From Desulfobacterales bacterium (GTDB taxonomy: Bacteria > Desulfobacterota > Desulfobacteria > Desulfobacterales > RPRI01), in NCBI GenBank assembly GCA_030689795.1, contig JAUYEO010000221.1, positions 1 to 6,920 on the forward strand: a stretch of 6,920 bases of DNA. The letters are read 5' to 3'. The notes beneath the pieces were generated by a model. That model was given only the letters and a program-made list of their open reading frames with translations, did not search any database and was not told where the DNA came from. A program made the position numbers and the translations under genes. Numbering within the stretch: position 1 is the first letter of the stretch; each line of letters opens with the position of its first letter. This document shows, piece after piece, positions 1 through 6,088 of the stretch.

Positions 1-194
1 GGTTTTGACGCTATTATGCCGGCAAAGTCCCACATTTCAGCCCAGAAATCGGGAATGTTTTCCACGGACCACTGATACAGATCTTTATATTCCATGAAGG
101 ATTTTCCGTGCTTTTTGTTTATAATATCCATGAATCGCTTCATGTTCGAATTTAATATCCGCTCTTTCGACGGTTCCCATAACAGTTTTCCCAT
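1..194 (-). CDS. aacS: Acetoacetyl-CoA synthetase (acetoacetate--CoA ligase), N-terminal fragment cut by the window edge
   Basis: Only the first 64 codons are in the window; the gene runs off the left edge. The enzyme class is an ATP-dependent, AMP-forming cytoplasmic ligase that converts acetoacetate and CoA to acetoacetyl-CoA. The fragment begins MGKLLWEPSKERI, continues with an F-M-D-I segment, and then has Y-Q-W-S-V-E followed by F-W-A-E-M-W-D-F. This order (LWxPs..R, then the W-S-V-E..FW..vWDF block) is the N-terminal cap seen in acetoacetate--CoA ligases of the acetyl-CoA synthetase superfamily. The adenylation motifs lie outside the window, so substrate choice rests on this N-terminal signature alone. 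The start ATG at 194 follows AAGGGGG (201-207) with 6 nt spacing. It is 112 nt downstream of the MFS transporter gene on the same strand, so they may be cotranscribed. A weak local promoter (TTGATG at 264-269, 17 nt, TATGAA at 241-246) is also possible. Confidence 0.82.
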   Translation of the reverse strand, partial: MGKLLWEPSKERILNSNMKRFMDIINKKHGKSFMEYKDLYQWSVENIPDFWAEMWDFAGIIASK

Positions 195-306
195 GCCAAG
201 CCCCCTTTTAAATTTATTTAAAAAGTTTCATGTTGCTGTTTTCATATCATACCGGATGATGGACATCAAATTTATTTGTCTCGAATGCTCTCCCCTGGAA
301 TTCTCT

Positions 307-1515
307 TCAGCGCGAATTATGAGAAAGCAGTAAAACTATGCCACAGACAAATGTTGCGACTGCAATAATCCCGAATCCGAGCGGGTAGCTGCCGCTTTTT
401 TCAACAAACAGAGAAAAAGCAGGAAGCCCGATCAGGATGCCGGCAAATGTAAAAAAAAGTGACCCGCCGGTCGCCATCCCGGCAAACTCAGGTTTTGCAA
501 CGCGTGCTACCTCAGCGAGATAGACACCATTCCAGCCGATAACGGCAGATCCGTAAAGCGCGCAGACGATCAGCACTGCAAAAAAGGGCCATTGTGGTGA
601 GAAAGCCGCCGATAACAGCGCACATACCGTCATGGCAATGCCTAAAATACCAAGCATAAGACGGGGATTTACGCCCCGATCGACCAACGCACCCCATACG
701 ATTCTCCCGATAATTCCACCCGCCTGGGCAGTAGCCAGGATAATCCCGGCCTGGACCAGCGTCATCTTCACGTCTTCGATTAAATAAATAATGATAAAGG
801 AGATCAGGCACAATTGCATCGTGGAAAAGAAAAATGAAGCAATGACAATATGGCGCAATTCCTGGTGGGAAACCGCCATTTTTACCGACTCAATTACATT
901 TTTCCAGGAAAGCCGGGATAGATTGGAACGCTCTGTGTCGAACTGTTTTCGATAAGGGTGCAGGAAAATGCCAAGAATTAAACACAATGCCCCCACCAGT
1001 ATCGCCGACATTTTCCAACCCCAGAGAATAACCAGATGAGGGACAATCGCGCCTGCCATGGCCCCGCCGACCGGAACACCGGTCTGCTTGATAGAAAAGA
1101 CTACGGACATCATTGAAACAGGCGTGGTTCGGACCAGCAAATGGGAACTGGCCGGTGTCACAGGTCCGTAACCGATTCCCATTATCAATGCCCCGATGAT
1201 CATCATGGGGACAACCGGGATTGAAATTGCCCCCAATCCCAGAGCACACAGGACCAGGCAAATCTGGCTTACTCCTATTGCCCCGAACCGGTTGATAAAA
1301 TATCCGCTGACAGGTGCGACAGCTGTCGCACCCAGATAAATCAGGGACATGAAGATACCGACATAGCTGGGGGGAACATTTAATTCGCCGGCCGCCACCG
1401 GCATAAATACCGGAATGGCTACCGTGCTCATTGATACCATTGCCTGGACCAGCAGAGTGAGTACTACCGGAAGGATAACCCCTGACATTGGATTGATAAG
1501 GCGTTGTTTTTTCAC
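307..1515 (-). CDS. Major facilitator superfamily (MFS) transporter, 12 TM, substrate unknown
   Basis: This 402-residue protein has the length and hydrophobic periodicity of a 12-helix MFS permease. The first six helices lie roughly between residues 11 and 186, a basic cytoplasmic loop spans about 187-222, and the second six helices occupy about 223-398. The loop between helices 2 and 3 carries a degenerate motif A (G71-Y-F-I-N-R-F-G78), and the matching loop in the second half reads G276-A-L-V-D-R. Helix 4-5 sequences GYGPVTPASSHLL (115-127) and SIKQTGVPVGG (141-151) are typical of bacterial MFS members. The sequence does not show the substrate. Proximity to acetoacetyl-CoA synthetase makes a short organic acid such as acetoacetate a reasonable inference. 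The start is GTG at 1515. No Shine-Dalgarno precedes it, and the promoter upstream puts transcription onset on the start codon. An ATG at codon 10 is the alternative start, also without a Shine-Dalgarno. Confidence 0.9.
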   Translation of the reverse strand: MKKQRLINPMSGVILPVVLTLLVQAMVSMSTVAIPVFMPVAAGELNVPPSYVGIFMSLIYLGATAVAPVSGYFINRFGAIGVSQICLVLCALGLGAISIPVVPMMIIGALIMGIGYGPVTPASSHLLVRTTPVSMMSVVFSIKQTGVPVGGAMAGAIVPHLVILWGWKMSAILVGALCLILGIFLHPYRKQFDTERSNLSRLSWKNVIESVKMAVSHQELRHIVIASFFFSTMQLCLISFIIIYLIEDVKMTLVQAGIILATAQAGGIIGRIVWGALVDRGVNPRLMLGILGIAMTVCALLSAAFSPQWPFFAVLIVCALYGSAVIGWNGVYLAEVARVAKPEFAGMATGGSLFFTFAGILIGLPAFSLFVEKSGSYPLGFGIIAVATFVCGIVLLLSHNSR

Positions 1516-1521
1516 GGTGGG

Positions 1522-1550
1522 AATATATGAATAAGGCTCTTCTGAGTCAA
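1522..1550 (-). promoter_or_regulatory. Sigma70-type promoter of the MFS gene
   Basis: On the minus strand, TTGACT (1545-1550) is separated by exactly 17 nt from TATATT (1522-1527), each one mismatch from consensus. If the -10 hexamer ends at -7, +1 falls on base 1515, the G of the GTG start codon. This predicts a leaderless message or one with a leader of only a few bases. Confidence 0.65.
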
Positions 1551-1653
1551 GGGGATTTTGACCGCAAAATACGGGGATTGTGTTTATTACGGATTGATAG
1601 TCCTGCGTTTCCCCTGAGTTTTACGATTTGGATAATAATGCCCCTGCATGAAC

Positions 1654-1718
1654 AAAAAAAAGCGGGCAATTCTATTTGTTGATGGCAGTTATTTACCTAT
1701 TTATGGACGGATACCCGC
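1654..1718 (-). terminator. Possible rho-independent terminator after the secreted-protein gene
   Basis: Two bases after the stop codon of the 1720-2223 gene, GCGGGTA (1712-1718) can pair with TGCCCGC (1662-1668), with one G-U pair. Eight T residues follow on the minus strand (1654-1661). The T-run and stem fit a terminator, but the loop of about 43 nt is unusually long, so the call is moderate. Confidence 0.45.
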
Positions 1719-1719
1719 C

Positions 1720-2223
1720 TTAATTTTTTTTACCTTTTCCGCCGCCTTTACCATGGCTCCCGGAATCTTCTTCTTTGTTTTTTGATTTCCCGGAAGATTT
1801 ACGATCAACTTCGCGTTTAAATTTTTCTTTAAGATTATGAAAGACGGTGGAACCCGGCTTTATACCCATTTTTTTAGCGATCACTCCCCATCCCTGACCT
1901 TTAGATCTCTTATATTCGTCATGCACTGAACTTAGCGGCTTCCCGCTGAAAATAGAAATGTGCACGATCATAAATACATCCGCCGGGGGAATTCCTGCGG
2001 CCAGCAGCTCATGAATCTTCGGTTGAGGAGGTCCCTTAATACGCATAAGATTTTCATGAAAATCTTCGATATCAGCAGCAGCTTTTTTATGTATACTTAA
2101 AGCGAAGTTATTAAGAGACTCTATATCCTCCCTGGCTTTATCAAGCACATCCCCGGGACTTGCCGCTAAAGCTGAAAAGCTGAAAACAAATAAAAATGAC
2201 AAAAACAAAACCAGTTTCTTCAT
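1720..2223 (-). CDS. Small secreted protein with Lys/Gly/Ser-rich tail, function unknown
   Basis: This 167-residue protein has a clear Sec signal peptide: K2-K3, a hydrophobic core (L4-A18) and an A-L-A site, with cleavage likely after residue 20. The mature part has a helical region (about 23-62), then a segment P79-P-A-D-V-F-M followed by S93-G-K-P-L. After that comes K109-Q-G-W-G-V-I-A-K-K-M-G-I-K-P-G-S-T, with FHNLK after it. The GWG-IAK-GIKPGS-FH block looks like a conserved domain and I have seen similar text in hypothetical exported proteins of deltaproteobacteria, but I cannot name a family. The last 25-30 residues are low-complexity and strongly basic (K, G, S, E), suggesting a disordered tail that binds polyanions or surfaces. 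ATG at 2223 is preceded by AGAGG (2229-2233). No convincing promoter lies in the 134 nt upstream, so cotranscription with the predicted selenoprotein gene is likely. Confidence 0.75.
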   Translation of the reverse strand: MKKLVLFLSFLFVFSFSALAASPGDVLDKAREDIESLNNFALSIHKKAAADIEDFHENLMRIKGPPQPKIHELLAAGIPPADVFMIVHISIFSGKPLSSVHDEYKRSKGQGWGVIAKKMGIKPGSTVFHNLKEKFKREVDRKSSGKSKNKEEDSGSHGKGGGKGKKN

Positions 2224-2357
2224 ACCAGCCTCTTTTATAGAATTGTTAAGTGGTGCATCTGCAACTTGAATTCACCGGAGGGCAGTTCTTGGTATCTCTG
2301 CTCAAATCCTGTGATGAACCCGTTTATTCTCATTATTTATATATTTGGCTCATTTAT

Positions 2358-3485
2358 TTATCTTTTAATATATCCCATATCAATAAGTTTCCGCATAACC
2401 AGTCCCGTTTCACCCATACTGTTATAAATTAATTTTGAACTGATTGTAGCCGATGAAATGGCATCAACTTTTGGATTAAAAGGCCTCTCTTTTAAAAGCG
2501 ACTTTCCGGTAAAATTGCTTTGCATTTTATTTATATCTTTTGCATCCCATTCTTCATTGTCCAGTTTTGAAATTGAAATCGGGATAAAATTTATAAATTT
2601 GCCCGTATCATCAAAACTGTAAATATAAAATACATCATGGCAGTCGACACATGGTATTTTCCGTGCAACAACACGCGCAAATACGCGTCTCGCTGACCTG
2701 CCCGGAGCCCATGTATAAACATCTCCCAATTCTTTCAAGTTTATTTTTTCTATTTTATCTGGGCGCTTTCCCCCTACAGCCATGCTCTGGCTGACTTTTT
2801 CCATCAATTCACTTTCTGTAACCGGGAGAACAAGTTCTTCCTTCGCTTTGTCATCTGTCTTCTTATTTATTGTTATATCCGATTCAGCAGTACTCATTTT
2901 AAAAGCGTTGTTTACCATTGAAAAGAGTTTGTTCGTATCTTCGAGCCTGCCCAGATATGAATCCACGACAAGCAGGCGCCCCTTCCCGTATGGCCGCGCA
3001 AAAATAAAAAAAGGGGTTGGAGGCTCGCCGACCAACTGATGAAATTCGAATTTATCATCCGGTATAATCGGAAAATCGTACTTCTTTTCTACAAAATCGA
3101 TATCAAATGTATTATTCCCCACGGCTATTCCGATTATCTTTACATTATTTTTCAGTTCAGCGTCCTTCTCAATTCTGGCGTATAATTCATTTATATATGA
3201 CCTCATATATTGGCAGGACGCTCAGTAAACATTGAGGACCTCTATGATTAATAACTTTACATCCATTTCAGCGGGTTGGAAAATGCCGCTCTTTTTCAGC
3301 ATCAGGTATGATCTGTCCGTTTTATTTTTTGGAACCGGAACTGAAAAAGCAGGAATAATATCCCCTGACCGGAGTAAACCTTTCGTAGCATCAGCCGCTT
3401 CCCCGGTCTGGTGAAAGAGGTTCATACCCAATAAAATAGATGCAACAATAATGGACTTCTTCCATATTTTTACTTTATTTTTCAT
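2358..3485 (-). CDS. Predicted selenoprotein: exported thioredoxin-fold protein with UxxC site and C-terminal FMN_bind-like domain (in-frame TGA = Sec88)
   Basis: Read through one in-frame TGA (3222-3224), this gene encodes 375 residues. A basic N-terminus and hydrophobic helix (11-24) ending in G-E-A form a signal peptide or anchor. Residues 37-60 (L-L-R-S-G-D-I-I-P-A-F) resemble the start of TlpA/redoxin domains. The strand L-I-I-E-V-L-N-V-Y runs straight into U88-A-S-C91, the position of the thioredoxin CxxC. The segment E-P-P-T157-P158-F-F-I-F gives the Thr-cis-Pro loop. The C-terminal half has K-I-P-C279-V-D-C282-H283, a CxxCH motif, and V-D-A-I-S-S-A-T-I-S-S (340-350), close to the FMN_bind signature D-A-I-S-G-A-T. 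The likely role is envelope thiol-disulfide or electron-transfer chemistry; the partner is unknown. ATG at 3485 is chosen because GGGAG (3493-3497) lies 7 nt upstream; the ATG at 3503 has no Shine-Dalgarno. The alternative is a nonsense mutation in a former Cys codon, but a hairpin fitting a SECIS follows the TGA. Confidence 0.82.
3193..3224 (-). promoter_or_regulatory. Predicted bacterial SECIS hairpin directing Sec insertion at TGA 3222-3224
   Basis: Downstream of the TGA on the minus strand, ATATATG (3204-3210) pairs perfectly over 7 bp with CATATAT (3193-3199). The loop is AGGT (3200-3203). The loop starts 18 nt after the TGA and contains GGU, which matches the known bacterial SECIS pattern: UGA-to-loop distance of roughly 16-37 nt, a G in the first two loop positions, and a short stem. 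The stem is AU-rich, so stability is modest. An additional 8-bp stem (3215-3222 with 3159-3166), starting at the A of the TGA, could enclose it. Confidence 0.72.
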
Positions 3486-3560
3486 ACCCTCACTCCCATT
3501 CATGGTTAGCGGTCATCCGGCAATCAACGAGGATTTGCGTTTGAAATAAATCGATATACT

Positions 3561-3599
3561 CCGCTCTTGTATTCAGTTTTTTTATTTTATACCGCTCTT
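3561..3599. repeat. Direct repeat CCGCTCTT, two copies 31 bp apart
   Basis: CCGCTCTT occurs at 3561-3568 and 3592-3599 (AAGAGCGG on the minus strand), each followed on that strand by a (A)GTATA-like sequence. A weaker relative, GGAGCGAGTA, lies further upstream. The 31-bp spacing is close to three helical turns and the pair sits 76-114 bp upstream of the selenoprotein start. It could be a regulator-binding site, but chance is not excluded. Confidence 0.35.
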
Positions 3600-3757
3600 A
3601 TTATCTGTCTTTTTCCCTGAATTATATTTTACTACTCGCTCCCATAATATTTTGGGTCAAACCTTGAATCGGAACAGCGGGCGAATTAAGAGACGACTTG
3701 GGGACATCCGTACAGAGCGTGCATCACTTCCCGCGCGGATTGATACAAGGAGGTAGC

Positions 3758-3916
3758 GTGAATTATGTTACCCGTACACGTGGGGATGAAGCGGGTCGGG
3801 AATCCAAATTATCCGGTAAAACGGGGCGTGTGTTCAGAGAAAATCAGTTCATGCGCAAGTTTCCCGGTTTGCACGGGATAGAAGTTTGCCAAGGGATCGG
3901 GGAGACCACCGAATGA
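3758..3916 (+). CDS. Doubtful small ORF (52 codons), unidentified
   Basis: A GTG at 3758 is preceded by AAGGAGGT (3747-3754), an almost ideal Shine-Dalgarno but only 3-4 nt away. The reading frame is open from 3698 and ends with TGA at 3914-3916. The product from GTG would be 52 residues, basic and polar (T-R-T-R-G-D-E-A-G-R-E-S-K-L), with no signal peptide, membrane segment or Cys motif. It would be the only plus-strand gene in the window and lies in a GC-richer patch. I recognise no family. It could be a remnant of a mobile-element gene or not coding at all. Confidence 0.25.
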   Translation: MNYVTRTRGDEAGRESKLSGKTGRVFRENQFMRKFPGLHGIEVCQGIGETTE

Positions 3917-4008
3917 TCCGTCCTCCGATGCTGCACGGCTGCAATGAAAAGGTTTCTCAACCGGGTATCCGGCAAAAACCCCTTTATCGGGATGCTGAGC
4001 GAAAAAAA

Positions 4009-4317
4009 TCAGGACTTCTTGAAAACGCTGAACAGTTTGTCGAGACCTGACTTTTCGAGCTTAGCGACATTTTCAAATTCCCCGGCGTCAAGCCAGATAC
4101 CTTCACATTTCGTACACTTGTCGATCATGATGCTCTGGTAATCAATCTCGACAAGTTCCATTCCGCATTTGGGGCATCGCATGTAATGCAGTTCGCGCAG
4201 TTTGTTTTTCTCCTCCGCGGCAAGTTTCTTCTGTGTTTCAGCCTTCATCTTCTGGAGTTTTTCAAACTCCTTGCGCGCAATATATTCCTGTTCCTTATCG
4301 CTCGGTTTATTTGCCAT
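4009..4317 (-). CDS. Zinc-ribbon protein with TFIIB-type zinc finger (zf-TFIIB family)
   Basis: This 102-residue cytoplasmic protein has two parts. Residues 8-43 are rich in E, K and A with heptad-like spacing and probably form a coiled coil. Residues 46-82 form a zinc ribbon: M-R-C48-P-K-C51-G-M-E-L, then D-K-C68-T-K-C71-E-G-I-W-L-D-A-G-E. The C-P-x-C-G..L and C..C-x-G-x-W-L-D-x-G-E pattern is characteristic of the small bacterial zf-TFIIB proteins. The fold binds one Zn2+ through the four Cys; its cellular role is not known, and protein or nucleic-acid binding is an inference from fold. ATG at 4317 is supported by AGGAGAGGA (4321-4329). It has its own promoter about 115 nt upstream, between it and catalase. 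Confidence 0.85.
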   Translation of the reverse strand: MANKPSDKEQEYIARKEFEKLQKMKAETQKKLAAEEKNKLRELHYMRCPKCGMELVEIDYQSIMIDKCTKCEGIWLDAGEFENVAKLEKSGLDKLFSVFKKS

Positions 4318-4368
4318 TTTTCCTCTCCTGCTTTGATCTTAATGTTTGAAGTAAGTTTCTCCGAGCGG

Positions 4369-4382
4369 TTCCGGGCCCGGAA
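4369..4382. repeat. Perfect 14-bp palindrome TTCCGGGCCCGGAA in the zinc-ribbon gene leader
   Basis: TTCCGGGCCCGGAA is its own reverse complement. It lies about 43-56 nt downstream of the predicted transcription start (near 4425) and 52 nt upstream of the ATG. Such symmetry suits a dimeric repressor site. As RNA it would form a tight hairpin with little loop, and no T-run follows, so it is not a standard terminator. Confidence 0.5.
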
Positions 4383-4431
4383 AAGGACATGGCTGCGCCA
4401 CGTTTTTTTATGCTCCGTAATCATATAATCG

Positions 4432-4460
4432 TTTATATGTATGCCTGAATTGCAAGTCAA
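4432..4460 (-). promoter_or_regulatory. Sigma70-type promoter of the zinc-ribbon gene
   Basis: On the minus strand TTGACT (4455-4460) is followed after exactly 17 nt by TATAAA (4432-4437), each one mismatch from consensus. Predicted +1 is near 4425, leaving a leader of about 108 nt. It makes this gene independent of the catalase transcript, for which no terminator was seen. Confidence 0.7.
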
Positions 4461-4518
4461 TACCTATTCCTGAAAACAGTTGATGCCCTTTTTTCTCTTC
4501 TTCAGGAAGATGACGATT

Positions 4519-5982
4519 CTAAGCCTTCTTTTTTAATTCGCTTAGCGGGATGCCAAGTGCATCGGCTACCCCCTTGCCATAAGCAGGATCGGCCTTCATG
4601 CAGTTGCCTATATGGCGGATCTTTACGTTTCCAGGCGCATCGCCCATTGCGCGGGCGGTGTTTTCAAAGAGAACCTTCTGTTGGGCGGCGCTCATGAGCC
4701 GGAAAAGCTTGCCGGGCTGGGAATAGTAATCATCGTCCACGCGATGGTCCCAGTGGTCGGCTGCTCCATCCAGGGCCAGTGATGGTTCGGCAAAATTCTT
4801 CTGTTCCTGCCATTCGCCGTAACTGTTGGGTTCATACCCCAGGGTGCTGCCATAATTGCCGTCCACCCGCATGGCGCCGTCGCGGTGGTAGCTGTGGAAG
4901 GGGCAGCGTGATGAATTTACCGGGATCTGGTTGTGGTTCACACCAAGCCTATAACGCTGGGCGTCACCGTAGGAGAAGAGCCGCCCCTGAAGCATCTTGT
5001 CGGGTGAAAAACCGATGCCGGGAACGACATTGGCCGGGTTGAAGGCCGATTGTTCGACCTCAGCAAAATAATTTTCCGGGTTTTTGTTCAGTTCGAGAAC
5101 GCCCACTTCGATCAGCGGATAATCCTTTTTAAACCAGACCTTGGTCAGGTCGAAGGGGTGATAGGGGCATTTCGCCGCCTCCTTCTCCGGCATGATCTGC
5201 ACATAAAAGGTCCAGCGCGGAAAGTCGCCCTTCTCTATGCTTCCATAGAGATCTCGCTGGTTGCTCTCCCGGCACTTGCCGATGACCGCCTCGGCTTCCT
5301 GATCGGTCAGGTTCTTAATCCCTTGCTGTGTCTTCAGGTGGAACTTGACCCAGTAGCGTTCGTTCTTGGCATTGATGAAACTGAAGGTATGGCTGCCGAA
5401 GCCGTGCATATGACGATAACCGGCAGGGATGCCCCGGTCGCTCATGACAATGGTGACCTGATGCAGCGCCTCGGGCAGGGAAGTCCAAAAATCCCAGTTG
5501 TTAAGAGCGCTGCGCAGGTTGGTCCGGGGGTCCCGTTTCACGGCATGGTTGAGATCAGGAAACTTGAGGGGATCGCGCATGAAGAATACGGGTGTGTTGT
5601 TGCCCACCAGGTCCCAGTTTCCCTCTTCTGTGTAAAATTTCATCGCAAAACCCCGAATATCGCGCTCGGCGTCAGCGGCGCCGCGTTCACCGGCCACTGT
5701 GGAAAAGCGGACGAAGCAGTCGGTCTTCTTGCCGACCATGGAGAAGATCTTCGCCCTGGTGTACTTGGTGATGTCGTGGGTGACGGTGAAGGTGCCGTAG
5801 GCACCGGAACCTTTCGCATGCATGCGTCGTTCGGGAATCACTTCCCGGTCAAAATGGGCGAGTTTCTCAAGGAACCAGACATCCTGGAGCAGCATCGGGC
5901 CACGCGGTCCGGCTGTCATTACGTTTTGGTTGTCGGTAACAGGAGCGCCGAAAGCAGTGGTCAATTTTTTTGATTTTTTCAT
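4519..5982 (-). CDS. katA: Monofunctional haem catalase (clade 3, small subunit)
   Basis: The 487-residue protein matches small-subunit catalases in length and motifs; it dismutates hydrogen peroxide to water and oxygen. The distal site is F44-D-R-E-V-I-P-E-R-R-M-H55-A-K-G-S-G, fitting the catalase active-site signature with catalytic His55. The distal Asn lies in V-G-N128-N129-T-P-V-F-F. The proximal haem-ligand signature is R334-L-F-S-Y338-G-D-A-Q, with Tyr338 as the axial ligand. No signal peptide is present, so the enzyme is cytoplasmic. The C-terminus ends shortly after the core with no flavodoxin-like extension, excluding the large-subunit clade. ATG at 5982 follows AAGGAGG (5991-5997) with 8 nt spacing, a strong ribosome site. 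The gene lies 106 nt downstream of a Fur/PerR-family repressor, and its promoter region carries the palindrome found before the repressor, so peroxide-responsive repression is likely. Stop codon is TAG; no clear terminator follows. Confidence 0.97.
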   Translation of the reverse strand: MKKSKKLTTAFGAPVTDNQNVMTAGPRGPMLLQDVWFLEKLAHFDREVIPERRMHAKGSGAYGTFTVTHDITKYTRAKIFSMVGKKTDCFVRFSTVAGERGAADAERDIRGFAMKFYTEEGNWDLVGNNTPVFFMRDPLKFPDLNHAVKRDPRTNLRSALNNWDFWTSLPEALHQVTIVMSDRGIPAGYRHMHGFGSHTFSFINAKNERYWVKFHLKTQQGIKNLTDQEAEAVIGKCRESNQRDLYGSIEKGDFPRWTFYVQIMPEKEAAKCPYHPFDLTKVWFKKDYPLIEVGVLELNKNPENYFAEVEQSAFNPANVVPGIGFSPDKMLQGRLFSYGDAQRYRLGVNHNQIPVNSSRCPFHSYHRDGAMRVDGNYGSTLGYEPNSYGEWQEQKNFAEPSLALDGAADHWDHRVDDDYYSQPGKLFRLMSAAQQKVLFENTARAMGDAPGNVKIRHIGNCMKADPAYGKGVADALGIPLSELKKKA

Positions 5983-6016
5983 ATTAGTTTCCTCCTTTTT
6001 TATTAAACAGGTTGGT

Positions 6017-6045
6017 AATATACTATCTGCTTCCTATCATGGAAT
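6017..6045 (-). promoter_or_regulatory. Probable katA promoter
   Basis: TATATT (6017-6022) is a good -10 hexamer. At 17 nt spacing the -35 is ATTCCA (6040-6045), a poor match, and it overlaps the operator palindrome. Predicted +1 is near 6010, giving a 28-nt leader that contains the strong Shine-Dalgarno. A weak -35 buried in a repressor site fits a gene held off by a regulator. Confidence 0.5.
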
Positions 6046-6051
6046 CATTCC
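6041..6051. promoter_or_regulatory. Fur/PerR-type operator before katA
   Basis: GGAATCATTCC is a perfect 5-1-5 inverted repeat, identical to the one at 6566-6576. Its AAT-N-ATT core is the core of known PerR boxes (TTATAATnATTATAA) and Fur boxes, with GG/CC replacing the outer AT pairs. It overlaps the katA -35 region, a position where binding would block RNA polymerase. Confidence 0.7.
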
Positions 6052-6065
6052 GGATAAAATTGCGC

Positions 6066-6083
6066 AAAAAGCAGGCCGGCTTT
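6066..6083 (-). terminator. Weak candidate terminator between perR and katA
   Basis: AAAGC (6079-6083) pairs with GCTTT (6068-6072) around a 6-nt loop, and two more T follow, giving five T in a row on the minus strand. The stem has only two G-C pairs, so termination would be partial at best. Confidence 0.3.
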
Positions 6084-6088
6084 AGCGG

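Larger units (their letters stand above)
3486..4008. other. About 520 bp without a confident gene
   Basis: Bases 3504-3660 are AT-rich and hold the upstream region of the selenoprotein gene. No clean -35/-10 pair was found there, though several TATAAT-like hexamers occur. From about 3661 to 3960 the sequence becomes visibly GC-richer, with short inverted repeats such as TCCCG-N7-CGGGA (3861-3877) and one doubtful plus-strand ORF. I saw no tRNA, no selC-like structure, no terminal inverted repeats and no transposase signature. It may be a decayed or transferred element, but nothing identifies it. Confidence 0.5.

Noticed and set aside
94..333. 79-codon plus-strand ORF at the left end
   Set aside because: It is antisense to the acetoacetyl-CoA synthetase start and its leader, with no family features.
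512..1261. Two minus-strand ORFs inside the MFS gene in other frames (512-811, 890-1261)
   Set aside because: Both overlap the well-supported transporter and show no protein family features.
2250..2432. 60-codon plus-strand ORF between the secreted protein and the selenoprotein gene
   Set aside because: It overlaps the 3' end of the selenoprotein gene antisense, has no ribosome site and no family features.
3222..3503. Separate 93-residue protein ending at the TGA, and a separate 282-residue protein starting at 3206
   Set aside because: They are in one frame, the second start has no Shine-Dalgarno, and the thioredoxin domain spans the gap, so a single Sec-containing gene explains both.
3974..3992. 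Terminator after the zinc-ribbon gene (CCC-GATAAA-GGG followed by five T)
   Set aside because: The stem is only three G-C pairs plus a possible U-G, too short to call.
3486..4008. selC (tRNA-Sec) or other tRNA near the selenoprotein
   Set aside because: No T-loop GTTCGA-like sequence with a pairing acceptor stem was found by eye on either strand.
4245..4460. 71-codon minus-strand ORF over the zinc-ribbon leader
   Set aside because: It overlaps the zinc-ribbon gene out of frame, spans that gene's promoter and palindrome, and has a random-looking basic composition.
5050..5973. Plus-strand ORF of 307 codons opposite katA
   Set aside because: It lies wholly antisense to a catalase with intact signatures, its translation has no recognisable domain, and long antisense frames are common opposite GC-rich genes.
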